Source: an uncultured Collinsella sp. (GTDB lineage: Bacteria > Actinomycetota > Coriobacteriia > Coriobacteriales > Coriobacteriaceae). From it: a stretch of 64,000 nt of DNA. Below, in pieces: positions 24,187-32,525 of this stretch. The notes under the pieces are model-generated. The model worked only from the letters and a program-made list of their open reading frames with translations, did not search any database and was not told where the DNA came from. The DNA lies in NCBI GenBank assembly GCA_958412345.1, contig CATYSO010000001.1:162618-226617 (forward strand). Direction: 5' to 3'. How positions within the stretch are numbered: the first letter of the stretch is position 1; every line of letters begins with the position of its first letter. Made by a program: the position numbers and the translations under genes.

Positions 24187-24942
24187 TTAGCCGAGCGCGC
24201 GTCCGGTCTTTTCCTGCCAGAATTCGTCAATCGTGGGGGCGCCGCCGCCCTGGGTAAACGTTCCGGTCTTGATGGCCTCCTCGGTAATGAGGTCTAAGCG
24301 GTAGTCGCCGTTTTCCATCGGACTCACCATGGCAACGTGACGCGCCATATTGGAACCGTAGACGCACGCAATCCACGAGCCCGAGGTGATCTGCGCCCGG
24401 TCCTCAACCGGAACGGAAAAGCCCGCGATAACATCCTCGCAGCTCGAATAGCCCGCAAGCTGCAGCGTAAACATCACGGTACTCCCGGTGCCGCCCTTGT
24501 CGAGCTTTCCGATTTCATCCTCGCCGAGCCATTCGGTTGCGCCGTCCTTGCTGATATTGCAGACGCTGAGTACGCGGCCTGCCTCGTTCTCGTACATCTC
24601 GAGCGCATCTTGCCAGGTATAGCCCTGTTGCGACGCAAATTCCTGCAACTGCCAGCCCTTAAGCTCGAGCAATGCCGCGATGCTGATGTTGCGGTGTGCA
24701 TCCCAGCAGTCGTCCGACCACGTATCGAAACCATCCGTCGAGCTGCTGTCCGCATCCGTGCCGCTGTCCGCATCGCCGGAATCGTCCGACGTCGCACCCG
24801 CGTCCATCTTGTCCTTCACCGGGCGATCATCGTTAAAGTCCGTCGTATCCTGCGCCTGCTGTCCACCGCACCCCGCAAGCGTCAGCAGCGCCGTTCCCGC
24901 CACCGCGACAAACGCCGTGCGCGAAATAACCGTCTCCCTCAT
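24187..24942 (-). CDS. Lipoprotein of unknown function, paralogue of the next gene
   Basis: I use the ATG at 24942 (MRETVISRTAFVAVAGTALL) preceded by AAAGGAA. The 251-residue protein has lipobox LAGC at about residues 23-26, a low-complexity Asp/Ser/Gly linker (residues 50-75) and a domain with NISIAALLELKGWQLQEFAS, GYTWQDAL and a C-terminal TIDEFWQEKTG. These match the layout of the lipoprotein at 23474. Its start is upstream of that gene by 35 bases, so the pair is probably co-transcribed. Confidence 0.82.
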   Translation of the reverse strand: MRETVISRTAFVAVAGTALLTLAGCGGQQAQDTTDFNDDRPVKDKMDAGATSDDSGDADSGTDADSSSTDGFDTWSDDCWDAHRNISIAALLELKGWQLQEFASQQGYTWQDALEMYENEAGRVLSVCNISKDGATEWLGEDEIGKLDKGGTGSTVMFTLQLAGYSSCEDVIAGFSVPVEDRAQITSGSWIACVYGSNMARHVAMVSPMENGDYRLDLITEEAIKTGTFTQGGGAPTIDEFWQEKTGRALG

Positions 24943-25017
24943 CGTTGTTCCTTTCCCGTTCTTTATCACGGTGCCGAGCAACGCACTCGGCACCGATTCA
25001 CCCATAGCCCGCTCACG

Positions 25018-26580
25018 CTATTGACGGGGCAGTTCCGTCCAGCCAAAACCGGGCTCAAAGCCATCGCGCGTGCCGATCACATCGCCCGAACCGTTCACCC
25101 AAGCCTGGTCCGCCATCACCGAAACCTCGACATCGGTGCCGTCGGGCCTGGTGTAATGGTTGACTCCGCGAATGGCATCGGAATACGAGGCCGCGCCCGT
25201 CCCCACGCCCGCGCCGGAGAAACTGGCTGCGCTGGCGGCCATGTTCGCGGCGTGCTGACGATCGCTGCGATCGAACCATGCCTGCTGGTAGCTGTCGAAC
25301 GCCGCCTGCTGCGAGGCGTGCATCTGCTGCCAGGCCGCAAACTGCTGTTGCTGCTGGGCAATGTTCATCTGCGTGCGTTGGCGCTGCTCGAGCACCATCT
25401 GCTGCTTTTGAGCGCATGCCTCGCGCGCAATCTCCGGGTTGAGCCGCAAGGTCGATGCCATTGAGGCAAGTGCCGTAGAGGCCGCCTTGTCCAGACGGCC
25501 TTCTGGCGCAACCAGACAGAAACTGTCCCTGACGCGCCACTGCAACAGGTCGGCCGCTCCCAGCTTGAACGGCGCCTCGTCTGGGCAATCGCCCTGATCC
25601 GAGGCCTGCTCTTGCGCGACGCCCTGCCCCGCCGCTGCCGCCGCCTGGCGCTCGCGCAGGCGCTTGCCCAGAACGCCGCCGATGAGCCCGCTCGAAAGGC
25701 CCGCGCCCAGCAGTGCCTCGGCCCCGGCGGCAATGCCTTTACCCATAGAGCCCGCGACTCCGCCGATCGAGGCCACATAGCCTTCGACTTTGGCAGCCAC
25801 CGCAAGCTCGGTGGGCACCGGGGCGCCCGCGATCCGATATCTACGCATGCCGCACTCATAGATCACATCGCTCGGCTCCATCGAAAAGCCCTGAATCGCA
25901 AAGTCGTTTGCCGCCTCGCGCCTTACGCGGGCACGCTCGTGCTCGATATCGACCGCCGCGCTCGATGGGTACGGCTGCTCGGCCACAACCTCCGCCCGTG
26001 CGCCCAGCTGCGCCGCGCAGGCTTGGGCCAACTCGTCGCAAGCCGCCTCCACGTGCATAAACGCCTTGCGCTCGGTTTGCGTGGGGATACGCTTGGCAAC
26101 AGCGCCCGCATCCACGTAGCAGAGCTCGGAGTGGTACATGATGCGTTCGCCCGCCGGGCCCGCCGCCGTCACGCCAACCGAAATCGGGCAGTCGAAGCTA
26201 CCGCTACGCTCAAGATGCGCTTCTTCGATACACCAACCCCGCGGCAACGCCACCTGCGCGAGTACCTGGCCTCCAGAAGCATCGCATGCGGTATGGAGCT
26301 CAAGGTCGCCGACGCGGGGAGCATCCGCTGCGGTTGCATCGCGGACCGGCGACGTGCTGCCGGCATTCTCCCTAGGCAGATCGGTCGGCGCATCCGCACT
26401 CGGCTCGCAACCTTTGCCTGCCCCATCATCGGCAGCCACTCCGTTCGCGGGTTCCGCAGCAACCGGGTTGCCTTCAACATCCTCAAGTCGAACGCCGCAA
26501 CCCGGGCAAAACCGCACCGGCACGCCGGCGACCCGAGGCAGTTGCGCCCCGCATGCCGGGCAGAATCTCAAGTCACTCAT
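25018..26580 (-). CDS. Zinc-ribbon protein with Gln-rich C-terminal region, unknown function
   Basis: The ATG at 26580 (MSDLRFCPACGAQLPRVAGV) follows GAGGG at good spacing; an ATG three codons earlier has none. The 520-residue protein starts with a double zinc ribbon (CPACG, then CPGCG). The middle has TELAVAAKVEGYVASIGGVAG and a glycine-rich amphipathic stretch (AGLSSGLIGGVLGKRLRERQ) that could touch a membrane. The C-terminal part is rich in Gln (QRQRTQMNIAQQQQQFAAWQQ). I do not recognise a domain beyond the ribbon. It lies among lipoprotein genes in the same direction. Confidence 0.75.
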   Translation of the reverse strand: MSDLRFCPACGAQLPRVAGVPVRFCPGCGVRLEDVEGNPVAAEPANGVAADDGAGKGCEPSADAPTDLPRENAGSTSPVRDATAADAPRVGDLELHTACDASGGQVLAQVALPRGWCIEEAHLERSGSFDCPISVGVTAAGPAGERIMYHSELCYVDAGAVAKRIPTQTERKAFMHVEAACDELAQACAAQLGARAEVVAEQPYPSSAAVDIEHERARVRREAANDFAIQGFSMEPSDVIYECGMRRYRIAGAPVPTELAVAAKVEGYVASIGGVAGSMGKGIAAGAEALLGAGLSSGLIGGVLGKRLRERQAAAAAGQGVAQEQASDQGDCPDEAPFKLGAADLLQWRVRDSFCLVAPEGRLDKAASTALASMASTLRLNPEIAREACAQKQQMVLEQRQRTQMNIAQQQQQFAAWQQMHASQQAAFDSYQQAWFDRSDRQHAANMAASAASFSGAGVGTGAASYSDAIRGVNHYTRPDGTDVEVSVMADQAWVNGSGDVIGTRDGFEPGFGWTELPRQ

Positions 26581-26597
26581 CCCGTACATCCCTCATT

Positions 26598-27050
26598 TCA
26601 TTGGCTGTTCTTGATGGCGGCAAGCTGTCGCCACAGTTCGTCGGCACCGTCGAGACGATATGCCGTCTTGTCGAGCACGATGTTCTTGCCTTCGAGCTCC
26701 ACTGATCGCTCCGAGCCGTCCGCATAGGCAAAGACGAGCGTGCGACCGGCGTCGCTCATCCGCTCATCCACCGCATCTCCCACGATGCAGCCGTCGAGCG
26801 CGGCAAAGGTCGATGCGACCAGCTCGGCATCGTCGGTCTCATAGACCGTCCGTGCCTCTCCGTCCTCGATAAGCTTGACCGCCACCGGAGCGGCGGCACA
26901 ATCATTGAGCGATGCTTGTGCGGCAGTCTTTCCCTGAGCGCCATGGGCGCCGGCGCCGTAAGCTCGCATGAGTGTCACCGCCGCGGCAACAACAACCACG
27001 GCGATAAGCGCGCCCGCAATTTTATTAGACGCGCAACCCCGAGACGCCAT
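26598..27050 (-). CDS. Membrane-anchored small protein of unknown function
   Basis: The 150-residue protein follows AAGGAG. One hydrophobic helix (IAGALIAVVVVAAAVTLM, residues 11-28) anchors it, with the rest outside. The exposed part has VKLIEDGEARTVYETDD and a C-terminus DGADELWRQLAAIKNS that echoes the DE-x-W endings of the two nearby lipoproteins. It lies 17 bases upstream of the zinc-ribbon gene and is the first gene of this leftward cluster. Confidence 0.75.
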   Translation of the reverse strand: MASRGCASNKIAGALIAVVVVAAAVTLMRAYGAGAHGAQGKTAAQASLNDCAAAPVAVKLIEDGEARTVYETDDAELVASTFAALDGCIVGDAVDERMSDAGRTLVFAYADGSERSVELEGKNIVLDKTAYRLDGADELWRQLAAIKNSQ

Positions 27051-27155
27051 AGACGCACTCCTTCCGTTCTACTTCGCTCAACATCACATTCATATGCCTT
27101 TGAGCGCCAAAACGGCAGGTGACAAATGTCTCATATTCACATTTTCGCAGGTAAA

Positions 27156-27192
27156 AACCACCACAAAGGTGCCTGTCCCCTTTGTGGTGGTT
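27156..27192. repeat. AACCACCACAAAGG hairpin repeat
   Basis: AACCACCACAAAGG pairs with CCTTTGTGGTGGTT around TGCCTGTCC. It ends two bases from the stop codon of the leftward LuxR gene (27195), with AAAAA on the left side read as U-run for leftward transcripts, so it can act as that gene's terminator. Confidence 0.88.
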
Positions 27193-27194
27193 GA

Positions 27195-28739
27195 CTAGTC
27201 TTGGGGCGTCCAGGACCAGAAGAAGTTGATGAGGGCTACGCGCGAGGCGGCACCGGTCTTTTTGTTGATCGAGGCGATGTGGCGGTAGAGCGTAGAACGC
27301 GAGAGGAAGAGCGCCGCCGCCACGTCCTGCACGCTGTCGTCCGAAACGACCAACGCCTCCAGCACATCGCGCTCGCGCTTCGTAAGCCCAAAGGCGGCTA
27401 CAAAGCCGTCGAGTCGATCGTCAAACGAAAGCTCCGGCGCCTCCAAGGGCACCGCGTCGGCCTGATCGGGCGCACGGCCCACGCCAAGATCGTCGGTGGC
27501 AAACGCCAGGCCTCTGTGATCCGCTTCGTCCTCAACGCCTTGTCCAAACTGCCCCAGCAGCGAAATCGCAATGCCAACGAACAGCACGAGCACGACGCCC
27601 ACCGCCATCAGCACGTTTTGACTCGAGATGATCGCCACCGCCGGAGCCGTCACAAGCATTGAGCAAATGTTGTTGATGGCGCGGCCCATGCACGGCCACA
27701 AATACGACCAGCGCGCATACATCGAAATCGCGGCGAACTTCGCGGTGAAGAACACCACGAAAAAGCCCGTACCCAGGTAAAAGATAATCGTGGCGGCGAG
27801 CGCATTGCCACCGTTAACATCGGTGATAAGCACGAAGAACGAGAGCGTGGACAGCATGGCGGCGCACGTCATGATGATATTCATATACGAGCGTCCTCGC
27901 AGGTCATACAGGGCGCCGGCGGCAAGCGCGCTCACAACCAACAGCAAGCGCGGCCAGTCGCCCAAATCGATGGCGCCGGCGGCATGCGAGGTCGTGAGAC
28001 CGGCGTTGAGAGCCGCGAATACGCCGGTAAGACAGGCGGTCGCCACCGTCAAGCGCACTACGGCACCTTGGAAGGCCGCCTTTGCCTCGGGATTATCGCG
28101 CCACTTGGCGCCATGCTCCGACGCATCGACCGATAGCTCGGCAATCTCGGCTTCGAACTCGGGCGCAGACTCATCACGCAATTTAGCTCGGCGGGTACCG
28201 TGAAGCAGCCCAACCAGCGCAATCGCACAGGCGACCAGAACAAACTGTTGAGGAATGCCCGCAGGCATCACCATATGGTTGAGCACCTGTATCAAAATGC
28301 CCGCAGCATAAGAAACCGCCACGGCACGTGCCAGACAAGGCGTCTGCGCAAAACGCCGCGCCAGATTGGCATGGGCGGTCGATCCGCAGTAGCCCAGAGC
28401 GCAGCACGCCACCAGACCGCCCGCAATCACGACCTGAAACTGCGCCGCCATAATCAGCAGCAGCAATGCCGACACCAGCAGCACACCCGTCATATCGCTC
28501 GTTGCATCGATTGCCTGGGGACGACGATAGTACAGGAGAGGACGCACAAAATAGCCAATCACGCTCGCGCCGACGACGATGCTCTCGTAGATAACAACCT
28601 CGTTCGCTGGCACAAACTCGGCCACGCGTACGTCAAAGAAGTACTCGCTGGCCAAAAACGTGAAAAAGAAAAGCGCCAGGCACAGAATCTCCCGTATGCC
28701 CCGGCGCAAATATGCGGTTGTGTCTCCCAGGTCCCTCAT
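27195..28739 (-). CDS. Membrane-embedded LuxR-family regulator
   Basis: I use the ATG at 28739 (MRDLGDTTAYLRRGI) after GGGGG. The 514-residue protein has about 12 hydrophobic segments in residues 20-430, arranged like a transporter, and a C-terminal LuxR helix-turn-helix (about 450-514, LTKRERDVLEALVVSDDSVQDVAAALFLSRSTLYRHIASINKK). Multi-TM LuxR proteins of this type are very numerous in Coriobacteriia, where some control neighbouring metabolic genes. No obvious target lies beside it. The membrane part may sense a ligand directly. Confidence 0.88.
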   Translation of the reverse strand: MRDLGDTTAYLRRGIREILCLALFFFTFLASEYFFDVRVAEFVPANEVVIYESIVVGASVIGYFVRPLLYYRRPQAIDATSDMTGVLLVSALLLLIMAAQFQVVIAGGLVACCALGYCGSTAHANLARRFAQTPCLARAVAVSYAAGILIQVLNHMVMPAGIPQQFVLVACAIALVGLLHGTRRAKLRDESAPEFEAEIAELSVDASEHGAKWRDNPEAKAAFQGAVVRLTVATACLTGVFAALNAGLTTSHAAGAIDLGDWPRLLLVVSALAAGALYDLRGRSYMNIIMTCAAMLSTLSFFVLITDVNGGNALAATIIFYLGTGFFVVFFTAKFAAISMYARWSYLWPCMGRAINNICSMLVTAPAVAIISSQNVLMAVGVVLVLFVGIAISLLGQFGQGVEDEADHRGLAFATDDLGVGRAPDQADAVPLEAPELSFDDRLDGFVAAFGLTKRERDVLEALVVSDDSVQDVAAALFLSRSTLYRHIASINKKTGAASRVALINFFWSWTPQD

Positions 28740-28851
28740 GGTAACCCCCACCCGCTTAGATGTCCGGAGAACCATTTTAGTAGAGAACGGGTCTTACTAC
28801 ACACGCAATAGCCAAAGTGTTACGCAATTGCCCTCAGCCACCCTCAACACA

Positions 28852-28918
28852 AGTTGCGGTGGAATACGGACTGTTTTGCAACCAAATGGCTGAATTTAGA
28901 CCGTATTTCACCGCAACT
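28852..28918. repeat. 67-nt palindrome, AGTTGCGGTGGAATA family, copy 1
   Basis: Arms of 21 bases start AGTTGCGGTGGAATACGG and end CCGTATTTCACCGCAACT around a 25-base loop. Two more copies of exactly 67 nt lie at 28948-29014 and 35718-35784. The inner arm bases differ here (ATACGG instead of ATAGTTCC) and are matched on the other side. Confidence 0.88.
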
Positions 28919-28947
28919 GAAGGATTCCCTTCTCCGATCGCACGCTC

Positions 28948-29014
28948 AGTTGCGGTGGAATAGTTCCTGTTTGGCCGGCTTGGGGCACTTTTTAGGAACT
29001 ATTCCACCGCAACT
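28948..29014. repeat. 67-nt palindrome, AGTTGCGGTGGAATA family, copy 2
   Basis: Perfect 21-base arms, AGTTGCGGTGGAATAGTTCC and its complement, around a 25-base loop. It is 30 bases from copy 1, between the LuxR gene and the DUF4038 glycosidase stop. The rest of 28740-29082 holds no recognisable gene. Confidence 0.9.
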
Positions 29015-29082
29015 TATTGAGGGACTGGGTTGCGTGCGATGGAGAAGGGGATGGAGGGATCGGAAGTGTTGGAGCTCGGGTG

Positions 29083-30396
29083 TTAGTGCTCGGGAGTCAG
29101 GATCACCAGGGCATCGTGCTCAAAGGGATGCTGAGCTACGCGCACGGTGCCGTCGCCGTTATCGCGAACGGGCAGCTTGGCAATGCGCTTGGCCTCCATG
29201 TCGAGGGCCGTCGCCGACCAGCCGCGCGCACTATCGAGCTTAAACGTAAGCGCCGTGGTGCGCGGCAGATAGGTGACGACACGCTCGCCGATGCGTGCCA
29301 CGCGGATTGCCTCGCGCGCGTCGTCGAGCAACTCCTGTGCCGGAATAACGGCGAGGGCGTCATCGCACGCCGTGGCACCCAGGCCGGCAAGCACATGCTC
29401 GATGGCGGCAAAGTCCCACACGCCCGCAAACTGCAGGCACTCCTGCCAGCGGAACGGCATGTCGAAGCCCTCGCCCAGCACCGAGCCCTGGCTCTTGCTG
29501 GTCTGCCAGTTCCACACGCCATGCGCGCCGTAGGTCACGCCGGCGCTGGCGCCGGCAAGGATCGACGACCACACGCTCGCACGGCAGTCCTGCGCGGTAA
29601 AACGCCAGTACACATTGCGCGATGCACCCATCTGCTCGTAGCAGGGCTCGGAATTGACCATCGGCTTTTTGGGATAGTTGGCGATAAAGTCCTGCGGCAG
29701 GCGCCAAGCCTCGGGCTGGCCCTCGTAATTGTGGCCGGGCTGGAACATGTAGAAGTCCAGGCGGTCCAGATACTGCGCGGGAATCGTGCGGTTGCCGCGG
29801 TTGATGTGCATGGTACGCAGAGCCTCGGGCGCGCGCTTTGCAACCTCGTCGAGCGCATCCTCGTAATAGGCAATCGCCTCGTCACCGGCAAAGTCCGTGT
29901 CGCCCGTCACCACGTAGATGGGATCGAACTCGCCCAGGTTCTCGACGACGCGGGCAACATGGGCACGGACCTCCTCGCGCGGCATAACCTCGGCACCGCA
30001 ACGCTCGGCAATCTTGGCGCCCCAGGTACCGGGCACGTAGTTGCACCACATGAGCACGAGCGCCGGGCGGATGCCGTGCTCGACGGCAGCGCGGCACATG
30101 GCAGCAGCGCGGTCCCAGTATGCCTGGTTGGGCTGAGACCAATCAAAGTGCACGCCATCCTCGCTGGCATAAGGCCAAATACCCAGATCGGGGCAGCAGC
30201 GATCCCACTGCGGCAGCGTGTTGATCTGCAGCACGTTCATGCCCTGCTCGGCGCGTCGGGTCAGATAGTAGTCCCAATCGGCCTCGGGAATGCTGGTAAA
30301 TGCGCTCCAGCACGTGTCGGCAAACCAAAAGAACGGCTTGCCTTCGCACAAAAAACCATCCTGACGACCGTTGACGGTCAGCTTTCCCAAACTCAT
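29083..30396 (-). CDS. DUF4038-type glycoside hydrolase (GH140-like)
   Basis: The ATG at 30396 (MSLGKLTVNGRQDGFLCEGK) follows AAAGGA. The 437-residue protein has no signal peptide. The pattern PFFWFADTCWSAF, a TIM barrel with GMNVLQINTLPQWD, VLMWCNYVPGTWG, YVVTGDTDF and MVNSEPCYEQMG, matches DUF4038/GH140, whose characterised members are apiosidases; related groups cleave other beta-linked sugars. Glu in NSEPCYE and Asp in VTGDTD are candidate catalytic residues. The gene lies downstream of an EIIBC gene (30607) with a terminator-like hairpin between. Substrate is inferred only at family level. Confidence 0.8.
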   Translation of the reverse strand: MSLGKLTVNGRQDGFLCEGKPFFWFADTCWSAFTSIPEADWDYYLTRRAEQGMNVLQINTLPQWDRCCPDLGIWPYASEDGVHFDWSQPNQAYWDRAAAMCRAAVEHGIRPALVLMWCNYVPGTWGAKIAERCGAEVMPREEVRAHVARVVENLGEFDPIYVVTGDTDFAGDEAIAYYEDALDEVAKRAPEALRTMHINRGNRTIPAQYLDRLDFYMFQPGHNYEGQPEAWRLPQDFIANYPKKPMVNSEPCYEQMGASRNVYWRFTAQDCRASVWSSILAGASAGVTYGAHGVWNWQTSKSQGSVLGEGFDMPFRWQECLQFAGVWDFAAIEHVLAGLGATACDDALAVIPAQELLDDAREAIRVARIGERVVTYLPRTTALTFKLDSARGWSATALDMEAKRIAKLPVRDNGDGTVRVAQHPFEHDALVILTPEH

Positions 30397-30527
30397 CTGC
30401 ATGTCCTTTCGCTCGATAAAGGAATTGCGAACCGGCAGAAGCTTTCGCGGAAACCCCTGGTGCAAAAGCCTCCGTCGTTTAGCAAGCCCTTGTGGGCGGG
30501 CATCTCCCGTCCCAATCAGTCTACCTT

Positions 30528-30566
30528 GCAAAAGGGCCCCGCCGGACTTGCGCCTGACGGGGCCCT
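30528..30566 (-). terminator. Rho-independent terminator after EIIBC gene
   Basis: Read leftward, GGGCCCCG pairs with CGGGGCCC and TTTTGC follows (30533-30528). It separates the EIIBC gene from the glycosidase, which may therefore have its own promoter or depend on read-through. Confidence 0.75.
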
Positions 30567-30606
30567 GTCGTGTAGGTAAGGTCGTAGTCGACCGAATGGC
30601 TTGGCC

Positions 30607-32034
30607 TTAGGCCTCCATCTCGGCGAGCTCCTCCTTGGAGAAGCCGGCGACGAAGACGACGGCAGCGGCGATGACAAAGGAGATTGCCATACCGACGATA
30701 GCCCAGACGGTGTTCATCTGGCCACCCTGCAGGTAGTTGGTGAAGACCAGGAAGTTGGAGGCACCACCGGCGAGGTAATAGGTAACGCCCATGAGGCCGG
30801 AGAACACAGCGCCGATGGCACCGCCGATGAACATACCGAACATGGTGCGACGGAAGCGCATGAGGATACCGAAGAGTGCGGGCTCGGTGACGCCGCCGGC
30901 GATGGCGGAGATGACGTAGCCCAGAGCGAGACCCTTCTCGTCGGGGTTCTTCATCTTGAGGAAGGCACCGAAGGCGCAGCCCCAGACAGCGGCCATAGCG
31001 CAGTTGGTGGAAACGAAGACGAAGGGATCGTAGCCGGCAGCGATGATCTGAACCTGAGCGAGCAGGATGACGGGCATGTGCATACCGCAGACCACGAAGA
31101 GCTGCCAGAAGGCGCCGAGGACGGCCATGACGAGCAGGATACCGATGCCACCCATGTCAGCGAGACCGAAGAGGGCGTTAGCGATGAGGCTGCCGATCTC
31201 GTTGCCGAGCGGGGCGAGGACGATGAAGGCGATGGGGATGGTAACGATCATGGTGCAGAACGGCGTGAAGACCGTGGAGAGCACGTCGGGCATGACCTTC
31301 TTAAAGAACTTCTCGACGAAGTAGAGGACAGGCACCGAAAGGATAATCGGCAGGACGGACTGCTGATAGTTGGCAGCGGCGATCTGAATGCCGTAGACGG
31401 AGATGATTCCGCCGCCATCCTGGGTCGCGACACTCACGACGGACGGGGCCATGAGGGCGCCGCCGAGGAGCATGCCCAGAACCGGGGAGGCGCCGAGCTT
31501 CTTAGCGGCGGCATAACCCAGGTAGATGGGGATAAAGGTGAACGTGGCCTCGTACAGGGTGGTGTAGAGGAACGTGTAGGTCGGATCGGTGTCAGAGAGA
31601 ACGCCGAGCATGGTGGGACCGAGGACCGCAGCGATGGTGCGGAACAGACCGCCGGCCATGAGCAGCGGGATCAGCTGGGTCATGGAGCCCGACAGATAGT
31701 CGAGGATGATGTTCGGCAGGTTCTTGAGCTCGAACTTCTCCTTGGGAGCATCGAGGTTCTCGTCGACCGCGGCACCCTGCTTGACGCCGGACATGGCGAC
31801 GAACTCGGCGAGCACCTTGGGCACGTTCTGGCCGATGATGACCTGGAGCTGGCTGCCGGCGAACTGGCAACCCAGAACACCCTTGACCTTCTTGATCTTC
31901 TCCACGTCGGCCTTGTTGTTGTCCTTGAGCGTCAGACGCAGACGCGTCATGCAGTTGGTGGCGACGGAAACATTCTCCGCACCGCCCACGAGCTCGAGGA
32001 CATCGGTGGCAATCTGCTTGTTATCTACTGCCAT
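30607..32034 (-). CDS. PTS EIIBC permease, beta-glucoside/sucrose type, no EIIA domain
   Basis: The ATG at 32034 follows GGGGAGGGG. The 475-residue protein begins with a EIIB domain of the glucose superfamily with phospho-Cys28 in TNCMTRLRL, then an EIIC domain from about residue 105 with ten membrane segments, the conserved GGVTEPALFGI motif and MHMPVILLAQ. The EIIA domain often fused at the C-terminus is absent; the protein ends at EELAEMEA. The stand-alone EIIA at 12261 could supply phosphate. Divergent from the esterase at 32526 across a region rich in TAAACA palindromes. Confidence 0.93.
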   Translation of the reverse strand: MAVDNKQIATDVLELVGGAENVSVATNCMTRLRLTLKDNNKADVEKIKKVKGVLGCQFAGSQLQVIIGQNVPKVLAEFVAMSGVKQGAAVDENLDAPKEKFELKNLPNIILDYLSGSMTQLIPLLMAGGLFRTIAAVLGPTMLGVLSDTDPTYTFLYTTLYEATFTFIPIYLGYAAAKKLGASPVLGMLLGGALMAPSVVSVATQDGGGIISVYGIQIAAANYQQSVLPIILSVPVLYFVEKFFKKVMPDVLSTVFTPFCTMIVTIPIAFIVLAPLGNEIGSLIANALFGLADMGGIGILLVMAVLGAFWQLFVVCGMHMPVILLAQVQIIAAGYDPFVFVSTNCAMAAVWGCAFGAFLKMKNPDEKGLALGYVISAIAGGVTEPALFGILMRFRRTMFGMFIGGAIGAVFSGLMGVTYYLAGGASNFLVFTNYLQGGQMNTVWAIVGMAISFVIAAAVVFVAGFSKEELAEMEA

Positions 32035-32525
32035 GGGACCCCTCCCCATATCATCGTGTGCCTACTCGTTTGGGCGTAGGCACGCCTTTGGCTCGGCGAC
32101 TATAACCCCTTACGGCCACCGAACCCTTGGATACGCTGTCGTAAACAATGTGTTTACTGAACGTTTACGGGCTTTAGTTTACACGGAACGTCTAATTTGT
32201 GGCAATTTTGCCGTCTGTCGTCCGGTGAACGGTAGGAAATCGGGGGCGAACGTATCCGAACGACAGAGGGCAAGCCTTTTATCCGTCCATCTGTATATGA
32301 CTATCTACGTGGGCTTTTACTTTGAATGACACCTCTATATTTTATTTACTCGTCAACAAAAGCCCTGCTAGATGACTGTAAACAATTGTTTAGTAGTTTG
32401 TTGAGTGTTCATTCCGACCGTTTACCGAGTTCATCTGCCTGTTCTGAAGCTCTGTATTAAACTAAACATGTTTAGATTGTATTGCCGCAGATGTTTACCA
32501 CTCGCGGCGCAAAGGAGGCCGCCTC
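32035..32525. promoter_or_regulatory. AT-rich divergent control region with TAAACA palindromes
   Basis: This 491-base stretch lacks a gene and is much AT-richer than the genes. Palindromes: GTAAACA-ATG-TGTTTAC at 32141-32157, TAAACAATTGTTTA at 32379-32392 (followed by GTAGTTTG) and CTAAACATGTTTAG at 32462-32475. ACGTTTAC and GTTTACAC half-sites lie at 32160-32185. The 14-mer TTGTTTAGTAGTTT at 32387-32400 recurs before the isomerase gene (56155). These look like LacI-family operators for the divergent EIIBC and esterase genes. Confidence 0.65.

Noticed and set aside
30607..32034. EIIBC as a truncated permease lacking EIIA
   Set aside because: The EIIBC ends cleanly with a normal stop and terminator, and EIIBC proteins without EIIA are common.
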